Below, in pieces: positions 21,990 through 33,180 of a stretch of 64,000 nt of DNA. The stretch covers positions 682,001 through 746,000 of the forward strand of contig JAVHKY010000009.1 in assembly GCA_035079385.1 (NCBI GenBank), in the 5' to 3' direction. Every line of letters starts with the position of its first letter. Positions within the stretch are counted from its first letter, which is position 1. The position numbers and the translations under genes were made by a program. The stretch comes from Aspidiotus rigidus (taxonomy: Eukaryota; Arthropoda; Insecta; Hemiptera; Diaspididae). Under the pieces are notes generated by a model. That model had not been told where the DNA came from. It did not search any database and saw nothing but the letters and a program-made list of their open reading frames with translations.

Positions 21990-22500
21990 AATAGGGCCAC
22001 AAAGCACCTGAATTTAGTCAGTGACAGGTCGTGTAGCTCTACAGTTTGGTCCATTTTGCCACAGAAAATTGTATTTTGTATCAGGTACTGAAGCAGGTGG
22101 CTTTAAAAACAGGGGAATTATGCACCAGAATTTAAATGAAACCATTCATGTTTCAGGCACGTATTGAGCTCTAGTGAAAGATCAGGTTGTAGAAGTGCCT
22201 GAAATTACCATGCTACAGATAGTGTAGGAACCAGAAAAGTAGAGTTCTGCCACAGAAAATTATACCAAGTATCAGCCACAAAATGATTTAGTTTTTCAAA
22301 CAGGCACTGAATGCACCAGAAGTTCTTTCGGCCTAAGTAAAGCGTAAGCAGCGTCATGCTGCAGAAAGTCATATATCAGTATCAGCTACTGAATGCGATA
22401 CTGTCACACTATTTGAAACAAGCGCAGAGCGCAACTGAATTTCAGTACGCGCCGGATTGTGAATAGGAAGTACGCACCATAATGGACCAGAATAGTCAGA
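21990..22500. repeat. Degenerate tandem repeat with CACAGAAAATT...TATCAG blocks
   Basis: GCCACAGAAAATTGTATT (22060), GCCACAGAAAATTATACC (22250) and GCTGCAGAAAGTCATATA (22360) recur, each followed by a TATCAG and a GCACCAGAA or GCAACTGAA block. The blocks resemble those of the 25-kb tandem repeat (CGACAGAAGGAATTAT...GTATCAG), so the two arrays are probably diverged relatives. Confidence 0.48.
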
Positions 22501-22689
22501 CTAGGAATTCTGTACTGTATGAAATACTAAAAATATGCAACATTAACAATAGGCGCCGCTAAAGAACGTGCTCTTTTTTGTTGTGGTAGAATTTGATTAC
22601 TGTGTTTGTATGTAGTGCAGTGAAATATGTGTTATTATCTGAATCTTGTGGAGTTCGTTAAATGACGAGGATTATTTTTTACGTAACCG

Positions 22690-22745
22690 GATGCTGACTT
22701 CAGTTTGCGCGTGCGAAGTTTTCAGTTTGGGCGTGCGAAGTGAGA
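22690..22745 (+). repeat. Short tandem duplication, TTCAGTTTGCGCGTGCGAAG
   Basis: TTCAGTTTGCGCGTGCGAAG and TTCAGTTTGGGCGTGCGAAG sit back to back. It is a two-copy duplication of about 22 bp with no other signal. Confidence 0.6.
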
Positions 22746-22749
22746 TTTT

Positions 22750-23400
22750 TTTTCCTCTTGTGGGTACAGAACGAGAAGTAAAATATCGGTAAGTGATAAT
22801 TTCTTACCTACTATTTTAAAAATAAGTAACTAAAATTTTATTTTTAGAAATATTTTTATGTACCACGTTTTCTATGTGTATATCATGATACCAGGCTAAT
22901 GTTCGTGAAATAAGTACGAATACATCGTAGGTTTTAAGAAGGATGTCCTAATGATAGGGTACGTAGGTTGAAATATTAGAGTATGTACTAAAGTAATCGA
23001 AACTTCCCAAGGATATAATTCACCATTAAGTTCTTTGGACTCAAAAAATGAAAAGAGAACATCTATCTACGAGTACGGCACATAGGTACTCTCTGTTGAT
23101 ATAATTTTTCTAGAAAGGGAAATGAACGCCAGGAGTAATGAGATTACCGTCGTAACAGTTTTTCAATTTCAATTTTTTCGCATTCTATCCACACTGCATA
23201 AAAAATTATGTACGCACATATTATTCACGTGAGTGAAAGTGATAACCTTGTAACATGGGTGATGATCATGTTAATCACCCCCCCCCCCTCAAGGATTCGT
23301 GGTTCTTTCCTATAGGCTTTAGTGTGCGTCTTGTGGTTTTTGTAACTTCTCTATCAGGAGGTGGAACTTCCATCTGAAGGTGAAGTATGAAATCTAATCT
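22750..23400. other. No gene recognised
   Basis: AT-rich; a run of 13 C lies at about 23277-23289. No motifs recognised. Confidence 0.4.
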
Positions 23401-23403
23401 TAG

Positions 23404-23540
23404 GGCCTGGTAGCGCAGTGGTTATCGTACTCGTCATGAAAAGAAGAGGTCGTGGGTCAATTCCACTCGAGTCAAGAGATTTTTTCGTAATATTTCCTCT
23501 TCTATCCTTATCTATACGATTCCTTGAGAACATCCACACT
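23404..23540 (+). repeat. tRNA-derived SINE-like sequence
   Basis: TAGCGCAGTGG (from 23411) matches the tRNA A box and GGTCAATTCC (from 23455) the B box. Their spacing is exactly that of tRNA positions 8 and 52, with a T arm (GTGG...CCAC). The acceptor stem does not close and no CCA-side partner exists, so this is not a working tRNA. It fits the Pol III head of a SINE or a tRNA pseudogene. The 3' boundary is uncertain; no poly(A) or TSD could be fixed. Confidence 0.6.
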
Positions 23541-24580
23541 CATCAACATACTTTATGCTACAATTATATTACAAATCTAAATATTTCCAATTGTGTCTTT
23601 CAACACAATATCAACGCAGGTCTTTTGCCGTTGTAGCCTGATCAAGGTCTGACGCACCTAGTCATAAAATAAGAGCTCAATGGAATTATAGAATACCTCC
23701 ATTAGTGATAATTTTTCGAACAAACAGTTATCACAATTAAGAAACAAAGAATTTAAACGGAACTTCCGTGTTACGATTTTAACCTAGCAGTACAATACGT
23801 ATTCTCATGTCCAGCCTACAAAACCAACGACAACCTTTCAACGCCTCGTCTTCTTTATCATCCGCCTTATGCAACAACTCAGAAACAGAAACAGTTACTA
23901 GGTAACTTTCTGTAATACTTGCGCTCTACCTACTACTTTCCTCTTCTCTAGCAACTTACAATACCTTTTCGCGAGCTGATATGACCCATAGAGTAGTCAA
24001 TTAGCTCAAAAATAAAACAAAAAAATGATAAAAATAAATTTTTAATTTTTCAAAGATTATCGTTGAAATTGAAAATCTATACAAGCAGCTCTCATAAAAC
24101 AGGTTCCCTCTATTTGCCTCAATTAAAGCAGTTAACAAAAACAGCTCAAAGCAATCCAGGGCAGCCAACAATATGGGCTGCGAGTTTTTTCTTTTCTTCC
24201 AAAATTTTCAAAGGTAGGACACCGCAATCGTCACATTTTGACACTCTTTATACATTATAATCTTCAGATTTACCCATTTACTTCAATGTCCCTTACCTTT
24301 TTCAGAGGCAATTTCTTCCAGGAATGCTTTTAGTATTTTCTCATGTCAATCGTTCTAATTAAAGACTAGTATTTCTTTATTTCTTCATTTTTATTACGCT
24401 AACCGAGTTCTATAATATGACAATTGTGAAAATTCGTAATCGCAATGTTTAACGAGGATGGCCCGTCCATATACATCAGTTCCCATCTTTCCTTGATGTA
24501 TTCCTGATTTGATACACAAATGTGTACTTTTGTCCAACAAAATATGTGAATAAAAAATTTATTTTTCGTTTTGTTACACA
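23541..24580. repeat. Mostly unannotated; holds the 24-kb copy of the AGGGAACCTG repeat
   Basis: CATAAAACAGGTTCCCT at 24093-24109 and about 60 bp after it match 7487-7564 in reverse complement. The following GGGCAGCCAACAATATGGGCTG has a partner near 7480. Nothing coding is recognised in the rest. Confidence 0.5.
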
Positions 24581-24585
24581 TGCAG

Positions 24586-24713
24586 GAAATTCTCAAGTGA
24601 ATTCACAACCCAGTTTTTTGGCGCAAGATTTATCACAACAGGTGCCTGACGCTATTCCATCCACTCCAGCAAACGAGCAAACTGCGGAAACCCCTACTTA
24701 CATGAATTTGTAG
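24586..24713 (+). CDS. Candidate terminal coding exon, unidentified host gene
   Basis: A good acceptor (TTTTGTTACACATGCAG, ending 24585) precedes an open stretch running into TAG. The exon enters with two bases of a split codon and then encodes a Gln/Pro/Thr-rich tail: NSQVNSQPSFLAQDLSQQ, then VPDAIPSTPANEQ and a final PTYMNL. The composition resembles the disordered C-terminus of a transcription regulator or a mobile-element protein, but no family is recognised. Upstream exons are not found; an AATAAA lies downstream at about 25129. The call rests on splice-site and composition signals only. Confidence 0.38.
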
Positions 24714-25080
24714 TGGTTGTTATAAAATCCTAATTCTGTAAATTTACCGTCCGATTGATTTTCATTTTTTTTTCCCCTTTTTTTTTTTTTCATAAGTATT
24801 ATTTCATTCTTCCCTTTATGAATTTTATAAATCTTCTTTTACCAACTTCCATTTTTGTACATCAGATTGATTTTCATATTGTTTTTACATTTTCCTTATT
24901 AGTATTATTTCATTCTTTCTTTTATAAATTTTATAAATCTTCTTTTACCTACTTTGGTTCTTTTGTTTAATCCATATTATTATTATGATTGAAAGACAAT
25001 GTAATTTGAAAAGTGAAATTTTTTGTAAATATTTTGAGTGTGATAATATACCTACTGGTTTGAAACGTTACCAAAATTTG
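24714..25080 (+). other. T-rich sequence after the candidate exon
   Basis: T-rich sequence with a direct repeat: AGTATTATTTCATTCTT followed by TTTATAAATCTTCTTTTACC occurs near 24796 and again near 24901. It would be 3' untranslated sequence if the candidate exon is real. Confidence 0.4.
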
Positions 25081-25082
25081 TT

Positions 25083-25520
25083 CCTGGTGCATAATGCACT
25101 GTAACTAGTATACGTAGCCGAAACAGAATAAATTGTTCATCTTTCTGCGTCAGTCTGGTGCGTGCTAGGATTTTCATACGGACAGGTACAGAACGCCACC
25201 GAAATTTGATTCTGGCGCGTAACGCGCTGTAAAATGTATCCGCGACAGAAGGAATTATTTATTTTCGGTATCAGTCTGGTGCATACTCCAGACTTCATAG
25301 TATGACGCAGAGTGGCACCGAAATTCTGTTCTGGTGCGCAACGCACAGTAACTCGTATCCGCGACAGAAGGAATTATCATGATTTCTGTATCAATCAGGT
25401 GCATACATGAGGCACAATAGCTAGTTACAGAGTGCTACCGAAATCTGTTTCAGGTGCATAATGCATCGTAACTCATATTCGCGAATGAAGTCTTTTCTGT
25501 ATCATTCTGGTGCGTACTTT
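25083..25520 (+). repeat. ~120-bp tandem repeat, about four units
   Basis: The marker CTGGTGCATAATGCACTGTAA recurs with changes at about 25083, 25211, 25330 and 25450, giving spacings of about 128, 119 and 120 bp. Each unit also carries CGCGACAGAAGGAATTAT, CTGTATCAGTCTGGTGCATAC and GCACCGAAATTCTGTTC. A short internal palindrome (TGCATAATGCA) marks each unit. The units have diverged and show no conserved reading frame. This is a small satellite-like array, related to 21990-22500. Confidence 0.7.
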
Positions 25521-25529
25521 ACTTTCAGT

Positions 25530-26220
25530 ACCTGATACTGACAAAATTATGTCAGTAGCAGATGAAACCTGGAAGCTTGAAAGTTCATCTGTGTCATTAC
25601 GCGTCGCGAAAAAAGTGCCATTCTGGTTCAAACAATTCTGGTGCAGAATTGATGAAGCAGAATTCATCGATTTTTGTCAATAGGGCAGATGAGGACTCTC
25701 CTTCAATCCAGACTCTTTTATTTGATCTCTTCCTCCAGTGACTGTCGTTGTCCTGTAGTGAGAAGTGATATCCTCGTTCTTCTATACTGGCGTCAATCCT
25801 TTGGAAAGAGGAAGCACGCACCTTTGAGGGTTGACTGAACACCTTGCCATCATGCTTCTCATCTTGGCCGGTTGCATTGGCCCTGTTATTTGCCTCATTG
25901 TAGAATTTGGGGACAATACCCCCAACCTCACGCCATTAAAGCGCTTCAGCGTGCAAGACCGGCTTGAACTGTGGTTATTGTTCTTGTCCATTTTCATCTA
26001 TAAATAAAGTTGCAGTGTGAGACATCATACAGGAAGCTGCTTCTCCCTTCCCAGATCATCTTGCAGAACCATTCCTTCTCCGCGGGCTGCTTGGTCCTTA
26101 CAGGGAAAAGCGCACACCTTATTTTACGGCTATGACCGGGTTTTCATAGAGTGGAATAATGAACAAATTAGGGGATAAGATTTTACAAACCACACAATTA
26201 CAAATTATAACACTATAATA
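25530..26220. other. No gene recognised
   Basis: A GC-richer stretch (25650-26130) with short minus-strand open frames (such as a 71-residue one at 25782-25997) lacking known motifs. A decayed mobile-element coding region is possible. Confidence 0.35.
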
Positions 26221-26221
26221 G

Positions 26222-26328
26222 AAAAATGTGGAACGCTTCACAATTTTGCGTGTCATCCTTGCGCAAGGGCCGTGTTAATTTTCTCTGCATTGTTCCGATT
26301 TTAGTAAATGTACCGCCAAAGCGAGTAT
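26222..26328 (-). ncRNA. U6: U6 snRNA copy, full-length, probably a pseudogene
   Basis: The minus strand reads CTCGC..GGCGGTACAT..ACTAAAATCGGAAC, then GCAGAGA, then CTTGCGCAAGGATGACACGC, then GTGAAGCGTTCCAC and terminal T. This covers U6 from the 5' stem to the 3' end at near-native length. Two critical sites differ from the universal sequence: the ACAGAGA box reads GCAGAGA, and the AGC triad region reads AAC. No TATA box about 25 bp upstream is apparent; that side is T/A-rich. A retrotransposed or decayed copy is therefore more likely than an active spliceosomal gene. U6 is the catalytic snRNA that pairs with U4 and U2. Confidence 0.85.
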
Positions 26329-26329
26329 A

Positions 26330-28240
26330 AAAAAAAAATGTTTTAATTTAATTTGTTAAACAGTAGGTATTTAGTGATAAATAATATCACATGCATGACT
26401 TCACAATTTTTATATCAATAGATAGGCTATTCTTTGAAATAATAAGTACAAATACATACTAGTTTCAAAATTCCACAGCTCTGTTAAAACTATTAAAACT
26501 AAAGAAATAACAAGATTAGGGTGCTAAACTCCTCAGTACCCGAGTCTCTTACATCTTTGATTTTTGAAATAATTTGAATGATTTTTTCTTCTCTTTTTTG
26601 ACTGTAAGTACAGTTCTGATATCATACTGTAATTAATAAATTCAGTTTTTGCAGTACGTTTTCTTTTTAGATGTAAGTATTTCCTCCTGATCCGGATCCG
26701 ACTCTTTATTATTCCTTGTTTTCAAAATCCGGAATTGAAAAGATCCGGATCCTGTAGAATTTTTCTACAGGATCAAAGAAGGAAAATACTCTACATAGCG
26801 CATATTCCTAAAGTGACAAATTAGGGATATTTGTTTCGAATCAAGTTCCAGATTTAAAAAGATCCTTTTGTCAATATCTGAAACTGGAAAAAACCGGATC
26901 TATTTTTTCTACTAAGACCTACAGCCCAAAATATACTTGTGAAATTGAACCCTGTCATTAAAATGGAGACGATTCGTAGATTAAAAAAAAATTTTATTTT
27001 TTCTACCAGCACTTCCTCAAATGAAATCTGTATTCTTCTGCGATCGTTGTTTGGAAGATACCTACATAAATGCAACTCAATTCGACCTTGTGCGACAAAC
27101 CATGTGGCGTAGCGTAGCGTGAACGCGTCACGCCACACCACTGTGCTTGTACCGTATCTGCTCCCGGTTCATCACAAGTAATTCTGAACACACTACATTT
27201 GAAGGTCCGATTGCGCAGTAAATAAACGAATACTTTTTCAAGTAGAATTCTATGACGCTTATTTTTGAACTGATGTATTTTTTTTTATCTCAACACGTTT
27301 TCGAGATATGATGAGAAAACTGATTTTGTGGCGCTATTTCACCCCCTCTCCGCTCCCCTAAAGGAAATTTTTCGTGGCACGCCTTCTTAAAATTTACTCG
27401 GGAGTTTAAACTATCACCATACCAAGTTTCATTGCATCAGAAAATTTTGCAGTATTCTGTTATTTCTTGTCACTAACCGCTAGGATTATTTCTTATATTC
27501 CTACATCTTTGTAAATGTTGCCGCCATCTCAACTTACTGGATTTAACCTCATCTTCGGCAGCGGTGTAAATTTCAAGGTATTCCCTCAGGAAATTCCAAT
27601 AGGAGAAAAATTTAACGAACCTGGAGGGGAGGCTAGCGTAAAACGTAACTCTTCGTCTTTCGGTATGATTCGGAGGGTGTTCTTATTTTGTAACGTAAAA
27701 TTTACAAAATCGCTATATTTGGTGAAAATATATCTCATCAAAATACTCTATCTACCACGTTAGAGGGTTATGATACACTCGGGTGGTTTCCGGTGAGAAC
27801 CGGAATCGGATTAGTCTTGGCGTGTACCTATCCAGAAATCTACAGAGGCGAGCGTCCCCAAGCTCGAGAGATGTATCTCGAACGAGTAGAGCAAACACAC
27901 TGAGGTGCGAGTTGTAAAAGTACATACGTACGAGTACCTACGGCGAGTCACCGTAAATCAGGGACAGTTCAGTAAACCGGGGCAACAGAAACGGCTGGAG
28001 ACCCTACACACTCTGATACTTATCCACTTTCTGGGTGGTTGGAATCTCTGATGGGGTCTTGTGGAGTCATGTTGTGTTGATGGTTGCGAGAGTTGTTTTT
28101 TGAGAGCTTGATAATGCAGTGCCGAGACTAGTATTTGTAACAATAATAATTAATAATACCTACCTATTAATAATAGAAACACGCTATTCAAAAAAACTGA
28201 ATCATTTGTAAACTAATGATGCTGTAGGATTCCACGTTCG
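26330..28240. other. No gene recognised; hairpin and GATCCGGATC repeats
   Basis: A perfect 12-bp hairpin (GATCCTGTAGAA, 3-nt loop, inverse) lies at 26748-26774. CCGGATC-containing words recur at 26690-26900. The 27780-28140 stretch is richer in CpG and lies just upstream of the candidate first exon at 28406. Confidence 0.45.
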
Positions 28241-28405
28241 TTGTATTATGGTCCTGGATGATATGACTAACATTTACGATTTACACGCTTGATTTGTAAC
28301 GTTTATCGAGTGATTAATAGACCCTGTTTGAGAAATGTCGCATTTGATGTGCCTCCGTTAGAATTATTGATCTCGGTGAAGATCAATCGCCTCAACTTGA
28401 ATGAA

Positions 28406-28491
28406 ATGGACAGTCGATATTTACAAGTGTTACTGCTCTCAGTTCTCACGACGCTGATCATGTTCTGCTCAACCATAGCCACAATAAAACG
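28406..28491 (+). CDS. Candidate first coding exon with signal peptide, unidentified gene
   Basis: ATG 28406 in AAATGG context begins MDSRYLQVLLLSVLTTLIMF and continues to TIATIK, a basic start and long hydrophobic core like a signal peptide or anchor. The frame then meets a strong donor, CG|GTGAGC, at 28492-28493, leaving two bases of a split codon. Without splicing the frame ends at once in TGA. An upstream in-frame ATG at 28289 gives a leader of no obvious character. No downstream exon could be matched. If real, the product enters the secretory pathway. Confidence 0.36.
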
Positions 28492-28499
28492 GTGAGCGT

Positions 28500-29770
28500 G
28501 TACTTACGTAGGATCGGTACCACGACCGACCGCGCGTCTACAGTTACTCACATACCTGTACCTACATAGACCTGCAATCAGTAGTGCCAGCGCAGTGTAA
28601 CTCATTAACGCCTCGTTTATTTATGTACGAACAAATTTACCGCAACATTGACTCTCAAAACGACATGAAGTCTTTTTTTATGTGATTTAATAATGTATAT
28701 ATCAATTAAAATCGATTCAAGTATTTTCTTTGTTTATTTCTCTATCGCTCATCTTTTTCTCTCAGAGAAACAAGAAATTTACAATATTAGCAATAAAAGT
28801 ATCTACAGTTGACTACCTATATATACACGAGTATTGACTATGTGCGATTATTATGACAGTGTCTTCTTTTTTCTTCCATTATTTTACATTCAATATAATT
28901 ACGAGAATATTATATTATTATAATCGTACTTCACCATTAGGCTACTGGTTCTCATTTAATGAGATCTTAGAAAAGGTCAACCATTGTCATTAGCCCATGG
29001 CAGCAGAACGCTCATCCGATTATCACGGAATTAATGAGATGCTAATGAACGTATTTATTATTATAGACAAAACGATTTCTATACGTTTCGATATCCACAA
29101 ATATAACAAAGGTAGGTATTTAAGGGTGTGCTTTACTTGTGAAAATATGCTCGTAAAACATGGTGCCGAAAATCACATTTTACTGCTCGAATTTTGAACG
29201 CATCTTTCTGATTAATTAAAATGTTTTCCAGAAAGGTTCAACCAGGGGCGCCATCGAAGCAGAATTTTAAAATTTTTTCTTATACTTTCTCAATTAAACA
29301 TTGAAATTGGTAAAACTTCGTCTATTTTCTGACAAGAGTTGAATTCTTCTAAACCCAAAATTCAGGATTCTGTTCCGATAGCGCCTTTTGTTGAACCCTT
29401 CTGTACAACATTTCCGAAGATCGAGAAAATTCGTCGGAAAATGGAGCCCTGAGATGTGACCTTGCAAAATCATTTCTCGTCATTTGTTACGAGGACTACC
29501 CACGCACACTGGGTTCCCGAACCTTGCGGGGTTTTTGGGGATGTTTATGCAACTTATCGTACACCATTTCAGAGTTTCCGAACAAGTAAAGCACACCCTT
29601 AAGTTGGCACGTAGCAAAGATTTACTTAGGTACCTAAGTACATATTTATTAATTATTTTGAACCGATAGGTGGTAAGTACTCGTAGTTGATAGATACATT
29701 GCATTGAAATAAAATCAAATTAATCTTCGGAAATCCATTACCGAGAAAATAATCAATGTCAAAGTAAGTG
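28500..29770. other. No gene recognised
   Basis: AT-rich sequence, intronic if the exon at 28406 is real. CCTTAAATAC and GTGTGCTTTACTTGT occur near 29116-29142. A similar AAGCACACCCTTAA is inverted near 29588-29602, suggesting a weak inverted repeat of about 480 bp span. Confidence 0.35.
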
Positions 29771-29775
29771 GGAAA

Positions 29776-29776
29776 A

Positions 29777-29847
<71 letters not shown>
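29776..29847 (+). repeat. (GAAA)n microsatellite
   Basis: About 18 uninterrupted GAAA units. The antisense translation is a meaningless FLSF repeat. Confidence 0.95.
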
Positions 29848-29849
29848 GA

Positions 29850-30870
29850 AAATTACCAAATGTTCTTCAAGTTCACCGTAATTTCTAGTGAACGGATCGG
29901 GCTTGATGTTTATTTTTCGAATGAAATCTTATCACTCATAGATAATATATGGTATCAATCATTGCCAAACATCCCATACGATTTTTTCCTGTGTTGAAAT
30001 TTTATAAAGATATTTAAGAAAACAAAATTTGAAAATCTCAGATAATAATTTGTCCTCAACTTTCATCAAAAATTGAACCAGACTTTCAAGGAGATCACTT
30101 TTCGAAAAACAACTCTTAAGAGACGAATTGGAACGAGAGGAGGTCATGAGGAGCGGGTAGAAGAGAGAAAAAAAGAAAAAAGTATTGGGGAAAGAGATTA
30201 TGTTAACGTATGTACAAAAATTTGAAAAAACTTCTCTCTTGTTTAAAAGCAAAAAAAATTATTTCAATCTTGAGAACGACAAATACCACAATGAGTAAAT
30301 GAACGAAAACCGACAAATACTACAAAGAGTAAATGTACGTAGGGAAATTGCAAAAAGCCGCAGAAATAAAACAAACAGAGTACCGCAAGCACTTTCGGCT
30401 AAGAAGCCATCAACGGGCGGAGAATAAAAAGTCAATCTGCTCTGTAAACACAGACTATTCAAGTCAAGATACTATAAATGATAAAAATAGTACCTAACCT
30501 AATTTATTTGTCAAAAAAAAAAAAAGATATTAGAGTCTTGAATGGGACAACATGCAAAATATGCAAATTCATTGTGAGCCCAACATCTGTGAAATTGATT
30601 TCTGAAATATCCTAGTACCCACGTACAAATATATTACATTATAAAAATGTCGAAAGTGGCACTTTGCCTTAGGCGAGTATCGCGAGTATATACACCAATG
30701 ATATGCAATGCTTTTTACCACAAACATATTGATGTACGTTTCCAAAAATAATTCAAACGAACAGTCCTTTTCATCATAGTATGATTAAAAAACCGATAAT
30801 CAACCAATAAGAAGTAGTGACCAGAAAAGCGTTACTTTTGTTATGCAACACAGTTATGTAGTTGAAATGG
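29850..30870. other. No gene recognised
   Basis: A-rich; a poly-A run lies near 30513-30525. CGACAAATAC.ACAA.GAGTAAATG occurs twice, near 30278 and 30310 (32-bp spacing). Confidence 0.4.
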
Positions 30871-30875
30871 CTATT

Positions 30876-31004
30876 TACAGTACATGTGGCGTAGGTGAGT
30901 CTTTTCATAACGAGTAGGCTACATACGTTTGCGGAACGAGCAAAGCGAGTGAAGCAATGTATGTACGAGTTATAAAGACTCACCTACAACACTTGTACTG
31001 TACA
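30876..31004. repeat. Long imperfect hairpin, arms ~50 bp
   Basis: The left arm (30876-30927: ACAGTACATGTGG, GTAGGTGAGTCTTTTCATAAC, ACATAC) pairs with the right arm (30958-31004: GTATGT, GTTATAAAGACTCACCTAC, ACTTGTACTGTA). The roughly 30-nt loop contains GGAACGAGCAAAGCGAGTG. It is a fold-back repeat or MITE core; no target duplication was seen. Confidence 0.6.
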
Positions 31005-31009
31005 AAGCT

Positions 31010-33180
31010 TTAAAACACAAATACTTTGAAGACAAATTTGTACATCCAAAGTATACGTTTTTCGTGCGGCATGTTTACGTCATAGTTTTTTCGCAACGGT
31101 TTTCCGTGTGTAAAAGACCATCGGTGACGTTATTTCGTTTTTTTCACACGCTCCGCGCTAACACTGAAAATCCTTACCTACGTCACTGAAAATCGTTTCG
31201 CAAAAACGTACTTACGATGCATGCGTGTTTTAAACGTATTTTTGATAAGTGAGTGGTGGAAAACAATTCTCACTTACTCGTATACTAAATTTTTAATGAC
31301 CTGTGAGGTGAAGACTCTCTTTTTCTTCGTATTCTTTTCTGAAGACTTTTATCTCAAATCTCTTCACTTTCATCTAGGTATACTCATTATCGCGTCGTCA
31401 AACCTCTTGATCAACACACCGCGATACATCACCACGCGCGTAGTCTCAGATTAAACTGTATAAAAACATGGGATTATTTTCTGGTTGTTGGTCGCGAAGA
31501 TACGATTTAGTTTGTCTGTGCGCACTTTTGGAATATATAAATCAAACCAATATCCACGCTATCAAACTTTGTACGTTCGGACAATTTACGATTAAAGTAA
31601 CTTACTCTATTTCAACTCGCAAAAGTAAGTATTTTCGTCTCGACTTCCTTATATCCGTATGTTCGGAAAGATGACGCACGTAGGTACATCGCATCGTCGT
31701 CCAGGTGGAATCAAACGTCGAGCGATAAAATTTTGGTTCTGATTCTATGAAAACAATACCTACCTATAAACTATTATTATTAGTATGTAAAGGTGGTGTC
31801 GGCGGTAATTGTAGCTCCACGGCCTGTTGTCGGCACCACTTCAAAATAAAAACAATCTTAAAATAAAAATAAATAAATAAAAGTAACCACAATAATTATC
31901 TATTCTACAAATGGTATTCAAGACGATTAATATTCAGTCACGATAATTTAACGCTGGACCAACATGAACATTAAAATCCCTCAATATAAATAATTTCGCA
32001 ATTATCAGTCAAGCAAAGCCTACCGGGCAATATCCATCACCAAAGTCTAATCACCTCGTCAAATAAAAATGTAAAAAATTACAAGAGTCGTAATTACGCA
32101 CGTAATATAATATGATGCGAGCGCACTTCTGACTAAATAGTCATCTTCAAACACGATACAAGTAATACATAATTATTAATTATACTAAATAACAGAGAAG
32201 AACTAAGCACAAGCGGAACAAGCTACAGTTGAACAGTAAGTCACAATGTTCGTCAGAAATTAATTTTAAGAAATAAGACATTCAAAAATGTAATAACTTA
32301 TAAAAACGAGTCGTAATTTAGAAAAAAGAATTCAAAAAATAAAATTTTTTCTATTCGAGAAGGAGCTCCCCTGAACCACACGCACACGTGAAGTATGGGT
32401 TCGGAGGGGGTAACTTCTTTCCGCGTCGCGAGAATATTATAAATTGTTTCGTAAGCTGTATCGTCCGTAATTGTACTTAACTTACAAACTGATTAGGACA
32501 TCTGCGAAAAATCGTAGAATCGGAAAAGTCTATTTATTATACCTCTACTCCTATACCTACGCTGATGACAATGTAGGATTTTTGGTTTCGTATTTTTTTA
32601 GTAGTTTGTCTGACTTGCAATCCGGTAGTCTGAGAGATCAGGCATTGGTCCTCTATAACAGTACTACCGTATTATGTATCTATAGGCTAGTTCGATTTTG
32701 TCTGGAACACCTACGACACATGTTCTGAAAAATACTTTACGATCCGATTTGATCGGTCTATGCATGCTCACAGCTTTCGTCAGGTCGATGAACTTGAGCT
32801 GATGTTACGGTTTCAAAGAGTACGAAAACGGGATACCCGCAATTAATATGACTTCATCTTCTAGCAGTAAATACGAGTATAACGATACTTGTATCCGCAG
32901 AGCCCATTGCACCATAGACCACAGTAAAGTTGAATGTCACCAGGGTAACAAAATTGTTCTCCGGTGGCACGGTTCCTGAATTATTGATAATAACATTAGT
33001 AGCGTACGTCGCCTCGAATTGAGTAATAATTTGTTGCGAATGTAATTACCGGTCGAGTTACGGTCTGAAAATGTCTACTTCTTTTTTTCTTTATTTTCTG
33101 TTTTATTTTAATAGCAACTTAAGGCTTCGATGCTTACGTCCTTGACTTAGTTACGCTATCATTTCGTCGTCGATCGTTTG
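31010..33180. other. No gene recognised
   Basis: A small stem (GTGGTGTCGGC / GTCGGCACCAC) lies at 31793-31845, and another (CCCCTGAACC / GGGTTCGGAGGGG) at 32367-32410. No protein motif seen. Confidence 0.4.

Noticed and set aside
23404..23475. Functional tRNA gene
   Set aside because: The acceptor stem does not pair and the anticodon arm is poor; only the Pol III boxes are conserved.
25083..25520. CRISPR-like array
   Set aside because: Units of ~120 bp diverge along their full length, with no short conserved repeat and unique spacers; no cas genes are present.
26748..26774. Rho-independent-style terminator hairpin
   Set aside because: A perfect hairpin, but this is eukaryotic DNA with no adjoining gene; more likely part of a small GATCCGGATC repeat.
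29653..29859. Minus-strand reading frame of repeated FLSF residues
   Set aside because: It is just translation of the (GAAA)n microsatellite.
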